Positions 21,263 through 33,357 of a stretch of DNA of 64,000 nt are shown here, piece after piece (position 1 is the stretch's first letter; each line of letters begins with the position of its first letter). The DNA is from Agrypnia vestita (taxonomy: Eukaryota > Arthropoda > Insecta > Trichoptera > Phryganeidae). Position numbers and translations under genes: made by a program. The notes under the pieces were generated by a model. That model saw only the letters and a list, made by a program, of their open reading frames with translations. It did not search any database and was not told where the DNA came from. The stretch spans positions 62,001-126,000 of the forward strand of contig JADDOH010001553.1 in assembly GCA_016648135.1 (NCBI GenBank), in the 5' to 3' direction.

Positions 21263-23317
21263 CACGGCAATAAGGATATGACAATCCATCAGGGGAGTTA
21301 CGAACTGACTCAATTGACCGCTCGCTTAGCACGTGAGAGGTTCAGGAATCGATATCCGGCGCCTGATTACAAATAAAATGCCACCTGTTGTGGGGATCCA
21401 TGACGCAGATGAATGAGTCATCCCATCGCTGTCCAGTGTATCACTGTCCAAGTTTTCGGCGCGTACGTAATTGCGTTACTGAGTATTTGATACGGGGTAG
21501 ACTTTGTTCATTACCGTCGTAAATATTAATGTCATTTTTGAGTGGAGCTTGCAAAATTACCGAGATATGGTATTACCGCTGAATCGGTAAAATATAAATT
21601 TTATACCGGTTTAATAATATATTGTAGCTGTTACTAATATATTGTAGCTGTAATATAAAACTTTTATGTAGTACGCAAGTGGATAAAATTTAATTGGAGC
21701 ACTCTTCTTAAATTCTCACTTAATGTTTCTAGAATATAATTTCGTAATTATTACTAATCATCACTCCTGAATAACTTGTCTCTCATATAGTGATGCACGT
21801 TACTTAAATCTCCCATGTTTGCACTGGGAAACTTCTCGCTCGTCGGTAGGTACTCTATCAATTTACTATCGTTGGAATCACACACGCGCTAGCAACACAC
21901 GTCGCATGATTATTCTTTTTATAGTAACTGCCCGCTGTCGACGCTGACACACTAAGTGCGCAGTAGCCGGTCGATCTTTTTTTACAGGTATCCATCGCGT
22001 CGCGATGATTTCATAATCTATTGGGTTATTCCAAATCTTTGTAGAAATTTTTAATATGCTTCGAAAAGGTGTAGGGTGCTGTAAAATTCTTCACCATGTG
22101 CAATTCTTTCTGCTTCTACCATCCCGTGACACTGTCTATATTCTGTGTCTGCATCGGCTACGGTATAAAACAACAAATTTAAAAAATAATTATTTACTGG
22201 ACAGGAGTTATAATGAAATATCTTTTGGAAGAGGAATTTCAATGTGCTCATTAAAAAAATAACATGTATGTTTTTTATGAACGATATGTAATCGTTTTGA
22301 ATGGATTTAATTTGAGTGCAAAACGCTCCTGCTGAAAATAAATTTTTCTCTGATTCTCCACTAGTTGTCTGGGTGGCGGCTGGAGCAGGTAATCGAATGC
22401 TGATTGTAAATATTTCCCTTGAATTTCTGAAAATTTGTCGATAAATTTTTTTGCCGAGAAAATTACCAGTAACTCGATAATGGAATTTAATTTACCTATA
22501 TTTACTACTGTTTACTGAAAAACGATAATGCATCAACAACACAACAGACCAAACAACTGGTTACTGATAAATTCAAAACAGATGTGACAAAAATGCTAAA
22601 ACCCGGCCAATTATTAAAAATGATTTTATATCTAAATTATATAATTATTATATTCCTATATTGAATCATGTAAAAAATGTTATCCATAAACCTTTAGAGG
22701 TTTCTTTTTCTTTAAAATAAAAAATCGATAAGACGGAGCCTACGCAGATGGTATTTTTGACGGATGATATCGTGGACCACTGGTACTCTGCCAGTGTCGA
22801 GGTAAATTGAAATAAACGCGTTTTTTAAACAACCCAACCTTACAATTAAATTTAATTAATATTTTGGTACTTAGTACTTACTCTGTATTTTTCATTGATT
22901 AATGCTGCGCCGAAAATAACTTCAAAAATACTTTCTGTGTCATAAGTCACAATTTCATCTCATTTTAACTGACAAATATTTCTTTTGTTCTTTAAGAGAC
23001 TTTATTTCTGAATGACGTATTTTAATTAAGAGCTTAATTAAAGGCAAACGTAATTAATCCGTCTCTCCAAAAATAGAAATGCCCAAAAGAAACCAACTTT
23101 GCCAGAAAGGGTTTCGAATCATTTTTGTTGCGTTCATTTAAACTGTGTACTTTGGGTTTGTTTGGATATTTAAATGGCAGAAATCCTTTGAGAATTCCGC
23201 TTTACCGAAAATTTTATTTTCATTGTAAGAGTTTAATTCAAGTCTTAGAATATTCATTTTTATTGGGGGGGGGGCTTTGACCACCGGACAGATTATTATA
23301 AATACGAGAATTAAGTA
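21263..23317. other. No gene seen
   Basis: Mixed unique DNA. A small tandem duplication of TAATATATTGTAGCTGT lies at about 21617-21653. The short frames at 22051-22262 overlap on opposite strands without domains. No RNA gene was recognised. A G-run of about nine lies near 23265. Confidence 0.45.
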
Positions 23318-23412
23318 ATATGTTGGCAGCCCACATAGTATGTTACGCGAAGCACTAGCTTTTAATACCCCGGTTCTGGGTTCGATTCCGGGTTCAGCGA
23401 GGTCACAATGCA
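23318..23412 (+). mobile_element. tRNA-derived SINE head
   Basis: A perfect B box, GGTTCGATTCC, sits at about 23378-23388. A weak A-box candidate, TTGGCAGCCCAC, lies about 60 bases upstream. The T-arm stem has a mismatch and no acceptor pairing is evident, so this is a SINE or tRNA pseudogene, not a functional tRNA. Confidence 0.5.
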
Positions 23413-23566
23413 TTTTTACGATTTTTTCTTAATGTTTTTTTATGATTCGTATCACCACTATAATTAGTTGTTGTTATTAGGTTGTTTATTTTGGTGAAAT
23501 AAATTTATTAATAATACCAAACGAGGTAGATAGACAACCAAACAAGATCCTTATTCATTGGATACA

Positions 23567-23690
23567 CTAGCTGTGACCCGTCAAAAATGACGGTCCATCA
23601 CATCATCAGGGCTGATGTGATGGACCCTGCAACGGGATCCGAAACGTAGGCCAGAGAGGTCACATATACATCTGAAAACCTGATAAAATT
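23567..23690. mobile_element. Helitron 3' end fused to a hammerhead-like PLE tail
   Basis: CTAG at 23567-23570 with the hairpin CCGTCA/TGACGG is a family 1 Helitron 3' end on the minus strand. It runs directly into GGTCCATCACATCA, which is the inverted copy of TGATGTGATGGACC (from 23613). The plus side then reads CTGATG, GGACCC paired with GGG(A)TCC, GAAACGT and GAGGTCACAT. The related plus-strand motif at 52657 shares the GGACCCTGCAA block and AGTCACATTACA. Confidence 0.55.
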
Positions 23691-23734
23691 TTTACTTAAT
23701 GAGTTACTGACAAAAGGTACTGAAGTTACCGGTG

Positions 23735-23870
23735 CAATGTGTAAGGGTGGTTGTAACGGGAATATTGAAGGAAAAGAGAAAAGTTGGTGAATGTAATATT
23801 ATTATGCAAATTACGTAACACCCGAATTCACATTTCTTATTTCAAAACTTTCAAAATTATTCATTTATTA
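23735..23870 (+). repeat. Dispersed repeat R1, copy
   Basis: Contains GTTGTAACGGGAATATTG and AAGTTGGTGAATGTAATATT, then ACCCGAATTCACATTTC. Same repeat as 12695-12838 (inverted) and 26970-27110. Class unknown. Confidence 0.6.
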
Positions 23871-23879
23871 CCTTTACGC

Positions 23880-24392
23880 GTGACGGAATGGAGAAATTAT
23901 ATTTAATCTAGTTGTACTATACAAAATCATCAATTCACATTTTGACAGCCCCGATATTTTGCGTCTCATCACACTTCACGAGCCGTGTAGAATATTCCGT
24001 ACACTGTCTCTGTTTTACTATGACAATACGAGAACAAAGTCACACAACGATTCTCACGTACCCAGACTACAGACTGGACAACAAATATGCAAGCATCGCC
24101 GATGTATTCTCGTCTGCCCTGTCAAATTATAAGGGCGCACCGACGATTGCTCTATCGCGGCGCGGCGGTCAGGATCAGACACAATGGAACTAGATACTCT
24201 ATTCTAATACTGTATAGTTCAGAAGTATATAATTCCCCTATTCTCAAAATAATAATATCGTTATATTTGTATATATATTTTATTCTTTAATCACTTTCTT
24301 CCTTTGTATCTACTGTTTACATATTGTATTTTCTTTTATTTCTTACTACTTTTTATGTACCTAAAGTTCTTTTCACTTCTAGCTTCTCGTAA
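23880..24392. other. No confident gene
   Basis: A 93-codon frame (23912-24193) and a shorter overlapping one occupy a base-balanced patch near 23940-24200. No domain is recognisable. It could be a retroelement piece. The rest is AT-rich. Confidence 0.35.
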
Positions 24393-25068
24393 TCTATACT
24401 TATAAAACTCAATGTCTGTCTGTCTGTCTGTTCTCTATACAAATCCACACCGCTTGTCCAATTCGATTCAAATTTTACATACTTATGCTTTAGGACCCGG
24501 CGGGTAACATAGGCAACATTTCCCCCCATTCTCATACCCCTTCCCCTCCCCTGATATATTTTCGATGCAAATCTGTATCGTTTGACCGATCGGAATCAAA
24601 ATTTGGAAAATTATTCTTAAGGTCTCGGTGGGTAACATATGCGACATTTCCTCCAGTATTCTTTTAACCCTTCCCCTCCCCTGACATATTTTCTGTGCAA
24701 ATCTGTACCATTCTACCGATCAGACTCAAAATTTGAAAACTTATTCGTTAGAACTCAGCGGATAACACAAGCTACATTTTCCCCCTCTTCTTTTACCCCT
24801 TCCCCTCACCCTGATATATTTTCGATGCAAATCTATACCGTTCGACCGATCGGACTCAAAATTTGTAAACTTATTCCTTAGGACCCCGCGGGTAATAAAA
24901 GTGACATTTCCTCCCTCCCCTTATACCTTTTACCTTTTACCCTCCCCCTGATATATTTTCGACGCAAATCTATACCGTTTTCTAAATCGAATCAAACCTT
25001 TGTTTACTCCCACAAATTTATTTTCAACTTAAGCCTTAACCCGTGCAACGCCGGGTACGAACAGCTAG
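24393..25068 (+). mobile_element. Helitron, family 2, with 130-bp satellite units
   Basis: It begins TC (CTATACTTATAAAACTCAAT, with a GTCTGTCTGTCTGTCTG run) after an A and ends with the hairpin CCCG...CGGG, then CAGCTAG before a T. The interior is about five imperfect tandem units of roughly 130 bp, each with GCAAATCT, TACCG, GACCGATCGGACTCAAAATT, a GGACTCGGCGGGTAAC-type block and a C/T-rich run. No Rep/helicase is present. It was mobilised in trans and carries a satellite inside. Confidence 0.85.
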
Positions 25069-25069
25069 T

Positions 25070-25913
25070 AATACATATAAAAAGGCAGTGCGAGTGCAAA
25101 TCTCTCACACAATCTGTAGTTGAATGCATAAATGTCTGGAGAGTTGTTGCGCGGCTGCTCATAGATCTGAATGATCTTTAGAGCAAGTAGAAGCAAGATC
25201 TCTTTCGACGACCTAAAAATATGACTTTGTGTTGAGGCTCTTCCCGCACTGCAGGGCTTTACTGCGGAGTGTAATAATTATTTATAATGTGCAACATCAC
25301 CGGGTGAATTGCATTTACTCGTCTTTGTTTAGGTTCTGCAAGAGGGATCGCGATAATCGATGATTGACCTTTTAGCAACGACTTATTAATAACCATAAAA
25401 CATCTTATTGCCGCGGTGTGCGATTGGCTGTTGGAGAATTCTTCATCTTCGTGTTGCGTTGCGGACTTTTCAAGGATGGCACTGCGTAATTATTCCTGGC
25501 TGTTTTGAAATGCAATGAATTAAAATAAAATAATATTTTATTTTATTGAAGGCAATTAAAAACAAGTTATGCACGATTATCAAATAAGACAAAAACCTTT
25601 TTACAAGACTCCGTAGATTTTACAAATTATATGAATTGCCGCGTAATAACAGTCATAAATTAAAAAAATAAAGGTAAAAGAGGTTTCTGTACTCCTATTC
25701 CTATACTTATACAGGGTTACAGGTTAAGTTGACCCATTCCCGTTAAAGGCATGTAGTTTACATTGTTTCTGACTGATTTGACTATGAAACGCCCTATCCT
25801 AAATCTAACCGTTTTCGAGATATTTGAATTTAATTGTTTTTTTATAAAAAATACCCGATTTTCGGCTATCAAACCAATCGAAGGATGCAAAGAGTGAGAT
25901 GCATTATATCCAA
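25070..25913. other. No gene seen; possible regulatory island near 25230-25520
   Basis: The island is non-repetitive and includes ATAATTATTTATAATG and CGCGATAATCGATGATTGAC, resembling homeodomain and Hox/Exd-type sites. This is suggestive only. From 25540 the DNA is AT-rich without features. Confidence 0.4.
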
Positions 25914-26381
25914 TCCCCAATAATAACGATTTCGATTGTCCGTCCGTAATTTCTACCTACCTACCAAAATCCTACCCAATAACTGATTTCATTCCGTTTT
26001 CAAAAATAGTATGTTTTCAAAATTGTTATTTAACAAAATGAAAACATTGACTTTATGCTTTTTTTAATAAAATACTCCAAATTAGATTTATTTAATATTT
26101 ACATTGTTTTACTCTTTCAGTTAAATGTATATTATTTGTATTAATCATAAATGAAATTATATAATCCTCTATGTAACATGTCCGTCACTAACTCTACCAG
26201 ATGGCTCAAATAATAATGAGATATAAGGAGCAAAAATAGAATAATTCTCTATGTAATATCTAATCTATTTAATAATAAAAAAAGATACTACGCTATTTTA
26301 AATAGCGCTGCTCTCACAGCCTTAACTGGCGGCCGAAATATATACTATAAAAGTACGTCATTTTTGACGGACATTAACTAA
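25914..26381 (+). mobile_element. Non-autonomous Helitron, family 1
   Basis: Starts TCCCCAATAATAACG and shares the interior of 703-1150 (CATTCCGTTTTCAAAA, AAATTGTTATT, GGCGGCCGAAATAT). It ends with GTCATTTTTGACGG and CTAA before T, so the usual CTAG is mutated or a CTRR variant. Confidence 0.75.
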
Positions 26382-26969
26382 TTTACTATTATTTTTTGCT
26401 GGTTACTTTTTAAAGCTGACGTTGAAAACTACCTTTGAATTGAAGTAAGGGAGATTTTTGTACCATAGAAGAATTTTAATATATAGAAAAGAGGAAATAA
26501 AAAAAGATACTAAAAAGTTCGTATCGTATATTCAGTCTCTCATAACGATCGAAATATCCAACGTATCTAATCAACGGAGTGCTCGCATTTGGTTCAAATC
26601 ATCTCTACAAAGTTACAAGGCTTTGCTACATTTTAGAGGTCGAATTCGCTTGAAGAGAAGACGCAAAGAGTGTTTTTGTCTGCAAACATTATTTTAAATT
26701 ATTTATTTATTTATTTTTCTCATTTGGTATTAATTTATTTTTGGTAAATAATCAAAACCTGTCGCAGAATACTGTTATATTCTGCGATACGCCATCTTTA
26801 ACATCGCTGAACCACGCCTGACCTCCGCGTGCACCAGAGCCACCCCTAACTCTCTGACGGGCCTTTGTCACCTCAAAAGCTACCCCGAGTATGTGCTTAA
26901 TTTTGCCCTTTGAACCTTTCGTCACATGGCCTAGGTGGAAATATATATAATTAATTAGGTATTGAAAAA
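26382..26969. other. No confident gene; decayed retroelement-like patch
   Basis: At 26760-26930 the minus strand has an open stretch of about 60 codons (LGHVTKGSKGKIKHILGVAF, then RVRGGSGARGGQAWFSDVKD). The LGHV start is reminiscent of retrotransposon tails, but the remainder does not fit. A TTTA microsatellite lies near 26700-26716. Confidence 0.35.
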
Positions 26970-27110
26970 ATGAACCGCACTTACTGGTGCAAGGCGGAAG
27001 GGTAGTTGCAACGGGAATATTGAGTGGAGGATATTGAAGTTGGCGAATGTAATATTGATAAGAAAATTAAAACCCGAGTTCAAATTTCAAAATTATTCTC
27101 ATGAGTTATT
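26970..27110 (+). repeat. Dispersed repeat R1, copy
   Basis: Contains GTTGCAACGGGAATATTGAG, AAGTTGGCGAATGTAATATT and AAAACCCGAGTTCAAATTTC. It is the third copy of the repeat in the window and carries no obvious ends. Confidence 0.6.
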
Positions 27111-27139
27111 ACAAATGATTACTACATAGTACCTGGGCA

Positions 27140-27545
27140 GTCGGTTTCACGACAGAGTGAACTATTTTATGTAGGTACCCAGCGCACCAACTATATTATG
27201 AATTCGCCTATACATATATTGCAACGCTTAGGTAATCAATACAGCTCTGTTGATATATTTAAAGCTCGTACACCATACACATACAAAAGACAAATCTACT
27301 TATCTTCTATTCTATGGTTTGCCTACATATTCAATCTATTATTTATTGTTTTTACCTTGCTAATATGCTTTCATTTTTTATTTATTTTCTTATGTAATTA
27401 TTACTTATTGCATTTATATTATTGATATTCTTTAATTTTTTTGTATTTTTTCAAGGTCTTAGTTAGCTTTCCTACTTGAACACTTTGTGCTTCATATTAT
27501 GTAAAAGCCTAATTCAGGACGTGTAATAATAATAAATAAATAATG
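27140..27545 (+). mobile_element. Retroelement 3' region R2, copy 1
   Basis: TATGTAGGTACCCAGCGCAC and following bases recur near 43165-43370 with conserved order (TATGAATTC, CAAAAGACAAATCTAC, CATCTTCT-like). The segment ends with ATGTAAAAGCC..GGACGTGTAATA and a TAA-rich run, as non-LTR elements often do. The protein-coding part is absent, so the class is inferred. Confidence 0.5.
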
Positions 27546-29531
27546 ATTTGTTACAGTTACTTTACATTAGTAACTTCAGCTCCTTTTTGCAGTACTTCAT
27601 TAATTATAAATATTTCCACCTAAACCACGTTTTCTATATTTGAATGTAGTTTGTTTTAATACTTTACCTATCGATGATAGTTTCTTGTCACTCCCGATAC
27701 TCGAGTAGTACGTTATATAATAAAACTCAAGTAGATTAAACATAGTTTTATTCCATCAATTTTGAAAATCATCATGTTTTTTTTATATCCTTCAAAACAT
27801 GTGCAGAATGACATTTTCCTTCAAAATACTTGTCTGCAGGTTCATTTCAACGTGTCACACTGACGGTGCATTTATCAAATCAGTAAGATACACACATAAG
27901 TGCTGTCCCTAAACTTTCCTCCGTACGTAACCGCTGCCGGCACAGCGTTCGGCCGAATTTGCAGGAGGAAAAGACAAACAGTTCGCGGGGGAATTAATTA
28001 AATGGATTCACGAGGGGACCGAGGAAACCCTCCACCCCGGCCGAGCCCCGCGGCGCCCAAACTTCCTCCGCAGCCTCCTGCTTAACACGACTTATACTTT
28101 GTTCTCTGTATCGTGAAATATATCTGAAACATTCTGCAATCCAACACTACCTCCATCACATATCACCTATTTTAATATTAGTGTATCATTGAAATCTTAC
28201 ATATAATTAATAATGTCATTACAAAATCATTTAATTTAAAGTGTTATATCAAAACACCACGAAAGGTCTAAACTCATAATGAAGATCCACATAACAACGA
28301 CGAAATGTGGGATGTAAGCTAAAACGAACGATAGCAGAGTAGGACTGGGTGAAAAAGGGGTGAGGAGATTGGAATTTTAGTTGGGGTAGTGTGTATTCAA
28401 TAACTTTCACAGTAAGCCGCTAGGCGTTGACCGTATAATCAACTAAATACTGAATTGGACAAATGAATTCAAGTTCTCATTCAAGAATTTTTTTCGCTCT
28501 TTCACCCAACCAATCATAAATGTGAATGTAGTTCATAACTATTCAGTGCCATATGTAGTGTTCTGCAACGATGTGTTATTCCATACTCAGTTCGAACCGA
28601 GTACGATGTTAAAGGTTAGATAGCATTTTTTTTTAAATACAGTGCGTGCATGATCTTGATTTACCCTTTGCAGGGTCCATTCAAAATAATTTTTTTCACA
28701 AATATGGAAATAAAAATATTTTTTTTTTCACTTCTAAATTTTTATGACACGCCTTTCGCCTTATGAGATCATTATCTAAACATCTAAATATTTTACATTC
28801 AACAACTTGTATTTATATGAAAACTATTGAAAAGAAATGCTACATAATTTCAAGAATTAGGTACTGTAGGTTTTTGTATTTCTGTTCGATTCTAAGAAAC
28901 AATTTTGTTCAAACACTAATGAAAGGTAATACATATAAGGAAAGGGATAGCTATATAATTTTATATAAATAAGATAGAGACAGCGTTATTCGTATTAATT
29001 CTTAGTATCAATTGTGTTCGAACATAATGGTATTGTAAAAATGCGGGAATTCCGAATTGATGATTTGATCTATATCTCTGTTATGCCAAATCCTAAAAAT
29101 ATTGTAAATACAGGTTATTTTAAAATGTCAATTAGAGATAATTTAATAGTTTTTTTATCTACTTCGTGATGGGTGATCTCTAACTGTTCAAGCAAATCTA
29201 AAGCCTTTGGTCTCGAAGTGTAATGAAACTGACGCAGATTAATCGTTAATTTTATGGTTGTTATCTATCAAATGCTTCGCTAATTATAATCGTCTTTACC
29301 TGTTTGTCTTATTTATTGACTAGTAATTACTTGACTTTATGATAGTTACTTAACTTTTTGTATTTTGTTAACAGGTTCTATATAATTTTTTTTTTGCACT
29401 TCAACAGGCCAGGAGGCCCAATTACAGTTGTACAGATTATAGAGTAATGTATTGATTTTTTTTTAAATTTTGAAGCAGGTAATTCCTGGAGTTCCATTTT
29501 GATGATTAAATTAATCCACTTTTTTCATTTT
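27546..29531. other. No gene seen; GC-rich island at 27920-28085
   Basis: The island has CCCCGGCCGAGCCCCGCGGC-type sequence with several CpG dinucleotides in otherwise AT-rich DNA. No open frame spans it and no repeat ends are visible. It could be a promoter-type CpG patch or a conserved element. The rest is AT-rich with short frames only. Confidence 0.4.
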
Positions 29532-29626
29532 GTTTTTTGACCGTAGCGGTTTCAACCTATCATGGCCCTCTTCAGGTCAAGTCCGAAGATGACCGTGACA
29601 GACTGAAACTGGTACGATCAAAAACA
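29532..29626. ncRNA. Inverted pair of hammerhead-like motifs
   Basis: On minus: CTGAAGA, a weak stem, then GAAAC, CGCTACGGTCAAAAAA (29575-29532). On plus: CGAAGATGACCGTGACAGAC, then TGAAACTGGTACGATCAAAA (29583-29626). The two are imperfect inverted copies of each other, joined by eight bases. This is the arrangement seen where PLE tails meet head to head. Stem II is weak, so cleavage activity is doubtful. Confidence 0.4.
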
Positions 29627-29793
29627 GTAAATATTGGAAAAAAATTACAAGATTTCTTAATTAAATGATTACATTATTGAACCTTTAAGTTGTAGAAAAG
29701 CCTTTTTCGCACTTTTCTACAATTTTAAGCCTTATTTTAATCTAAAAATTAGAGGGAACATTGCACAAGACAATGGATTATAGTATGTACCCG

Positions 29794-30044
29794 AGGGTAG
29801 AAACCCAAACGGCGTCAGTGATTATTTCGAGCTTTGCAGGAAAGCAAAAGAAAGTTCTGTAAATCTGATTTTGTCAATCTTTCTTTTATTATTAAACGAT
29901 TTACATCTTTTTTAATCCAAAATACATATATTATGAAAATCGTTTAATAAAAGAAATATACAAAATCAAATTAACGAAACATTATTTCGCTCTCCTGTAA
30001 AGCTGTAAATAATCACTAACACACCCTTTTGGCGTTCTATCCTT
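29794..30044. mobile_element. MITE-like inverted repeat, about 250 bp
   Basis: Arms of about 100 bp pair imperfectly. Outer parts are GGGTAGAAACCCAAACGGCG on the left and GGCGTTCTATCC on the right. Then AGTGATTATTT/AAATAATCACT, and an inner TTTTATTATTAAACGATTT against AAATCGTTTAATAAAAG. No coding and no clear target duplication. Confidence 0.65.
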
Positions 30045-33000
30045 GATATAATATTTGAGGAAAGTGGTAGGTAGTCATGGGTATCAAGAACTGTACACGT
30101 ATAATGATGTTTAATTGGGAATATACATTGTCGTACACGTATTTCATTAGGCTATATTTTCCCATAATACCTGTATCATTTTATTAATATTATTATTCTG
30201 CACATTTAAATCCCCATCTCTTTTTCCCTCCACTGCCTTGTATATATTTAATTAATTGATACTATCGAACTTTTAACTCATTCCCTTAAGTCCGTGGTAA
30301 TTTAGAGGAATACGGTAATCATAATTTTTTTGTAATTTGTATACTGTTCTTTAACTTATTATTAATTTAATGAAATATAATTAAGTCGAAAGTAAATAAT
30401 GGTTACCATCATCTATGTGATGCCCTGTTTCTAGAATTTCTTTTGAATAGAGAGGCGTGCATAGAAGCACGTTACGTCAACATTCTTGATATTTCTCTGA
30501 GCCAAGTGCTTAGAACAAGAACAATAGGTCTAATTAGCTATTCTGCTGAGGCGAACCATGACCTCTTACCGCTAGACCAAATAACCGAATTAATTAAATA
30601 TTGTATATTTGATATTTATAAAATGGGGAATATTTTAAATAATTCAATTGGTTAACTAAATTTGATTTAGTTTTAAGGGACTTTCTGATTTCTGATATTT
30701 CTTAATTCTTTAACCTAAAATTTAAATACCACGTTTTTAATGTGTGGACTGTCTCTAAAAGCGTTTTTGAGAATTCGGAGAAATTATCATTACCACCATA
30801 TCATCACATTTTATAAAAACTTTCATTTTTATTATACAAGGTTTTCTTAAATTAATAATTAAATATTGTACGTTTTTGCATCAAAAATAACAATGTCGTG
30901 CCAGCGGGTCAAGGAACTGGCGTAATTTGAGTAGGCCGGAAACGGTGCTTTGAAAAAAATCCAATGCGTGTTTCAAATCCGAAATCACGCAATCATTATT
31001 TTATCTTCAATATCGAGTGTTCGTGACACTCGCAAGATGGCACCCCGTTCAGTTCTGCACGTCTCTGTCGAGGCATTGGTCAATTCGAAGGTTCGTCGAT
31101 GAAACGGTTTGTGCTTGTAAATCGGCGCATTTTTATTGTTATGAGTTTTTTACAAATTGCCGAGCGGCCTAGCGAAATTCTTGATCATTTCCGTACCGAG
31201 ATACTGTGTGCAGACGTGATCAACTTGACAAACGGTTAATTGGCGTATTTAGTATTCCCATGGCGGTGTGCAAGAGGCCATCTATCGGTGGCATTATTAA
31301 GCACGCCTTATTATTCTCGATGTTAAAAGATCACTCGAAACAAGGTTGTCAAAATGATCGATTGAGTTTTAAAAGTTCATTGTAAAGTGTCTAGATTATA
31401 TCCATTTCAGATGGAATTTTCTTTAGTGCAAACTTCAATTTTGCTAAATATAATCATGATATATGAACACATAATGATGATATATGAAATAATAAAAATC
31501 TTAATGATACTATACTATGATAAATAAATAAATAAATATATAAAATTGTAAACAAGTAGGTATTTTGATGTGCTAAATGCTCTTTGCAAAATTCAAATCA
31601 CATATCCCATTCGAATCACCACGACAAGTGATAACATTTATTTAAATTTTTAATTTAAATTGACCAATTTTTTAATTTGCTGACCTAAGGAACTTAACCG
31701 AAAAATTCGAGAAATTATTAAACTAGATTCACTGTCACAGTCCATCGATTTATTTCTTCGCTATTCAGGTTTTCTGTACTTTCTTTGCCTGCAAAGCTCA
31801 TTTTCATAAAAAAAAATCAAATAAACTCTGCAATAGTCTGTTTTTATTAAAGATTGCTTAATCTTTAATAAAAAAATATATTCAATGTGTTCTTGAATGG
31901 CTGTACGAATTACTCAAGATGGATTTGTGCGTGTTTGTTTATTTTTGTGATTTAACCCCAAGGAGTATGTTAATTATTACACGCTCACCGAATGCTTATT
32001 CGACGTATTATTTATTGAATATATTTTAATTGTATCGAGCAAAGGCATACGTTTAGTTGTAGTATCACTCCTGAAGAAACAAAGAGGCTACGGACATCGG
32101 TGCAACTTTTATACAATGTTCTTCTTCTTTTCTTCCCAACTCATTGCCTAGGTAGGCTGTTGGGGTCGGCTCTTCTTGTTCTCAGGCTGCATCTTCTTCG
32201 GTTCTGGGTGTCGCTTTCATCCAGGCCGTTTCTCTGAGCCCTGAGTTAACTTTAATAAAAATGTTGGCCTTCGAAAAATTGATTATTATACGATTATCGT
32301 TTAGTTGTATTAAAATTCAAATAACGATTTTTTTTCGCCCTGCATATTCCAAGATGAATACTATACCGCAATACTGAAACATGAGATTATCTCCTGTATC
32401 TAAAGTTCTTAATCGAACTGGGCTTTACAAATGTATAGAAGATTATTTATTTTATCTTGTTTAATCTATCTTTTGTTTGATCCAAGGTCTCTTTTTTGTT
32501 CGTAAAGTGCAGTGTAATGATCACATCTCAAAAACGATAATGTTTAAAATAATTCAAACGTGTAGGTAGGTAATAAACACGGTGTATTTTCAAGGACTGC
32601 TCTCGACATTTCGAGACGACCTCACGTCTCCTCGTACGGAGCAGTGCACTCGTACCTAGTACCTATACCTAACCATGTACTTACCTCGTCTCGTGTACCT
32701 GTTTATGTCTCACGTGATAACCTCCAACAGACAACAACATTGGCTGAACAGATTTCATATTATATCTGGATTAAAGGCAGTACCATTTCGCGTAATATTA
32801 AAATTATAAAAATGTATGCTATAATATATTTCATGCATTTTGTTCTAAATATGACCGAGCAATGAGAATCATTCTAAAATAGATACTCTAATATTTAAAA
32901 TATGTTAATAGATTTAAATTGGTTAGCCGTAAAACAAGGACTAAAGCAAAATACAATTACATATTTTCATATACAAAATTTTTAAATAATGCAGTACCTA

Positions 33001-33357
33001 AATACTACAAAAATAAAATTACATACAACACAGATATTCTTTGATACAAGAAACACAAACGAAATTAAAATTCCACATAAAAAGAAATAAATACGCGTAT
33101 CTGTTTATATTACAAAGGACTTAAGGAAGACAATAATCTACAGGAGAACGTGAAAAAAACAGAAATAGCAATATGCTCTGAAGGAATGCAGAAGTCACAT
33201 TACAAAATATAGTTATTATATAAAAATTATATGATTTACTAAAGAAAGACATATAAATAATTGTGAGAGTTATAACCCGCCCAATAATTTTTTGTATTAT
33301 AATTAATAAACATAGATACTACATAATTATAAACAATAATATGTATGTAACATTTTA
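30045..33357. other. Long stretch without a recognisable gene
   Basis: At 30535-30600 the minus strand has TGGTCTAGCGGTAAGAGG, like a tRNA A box, with a poor B box; perhaps a SINE relic. The region 30890-31320 is base-balanced, non-repetitive and free of long frames, and could hold regulatory sequence. A patch at 32110-32240 (TAGGCTGTTGGGGTCGGCTC) looks like an old repeat. At 32640-32865 a 73-codon frame has no domain. Confidence 0.4.

Noticed and set aside
23318..23412. Functional tRNA gene
   Set aside because: B box is good, but there is no acceptor stem pairing, the T stem has a mismatch and the A box is weak; a SINE head is more likely.
26760..26930. Minus-strand peptide LGHVTKGSKGKIKHILGVAF as a confident retrotransposon tail
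   Set aside because: Only the first few residues fit the pattern; the glycine-rich remainder does not.
30535..30600. SINE on the minus strand
   Set aside because: An A-box-like segment is present but the B box is poor and the spacing is too short to claim.
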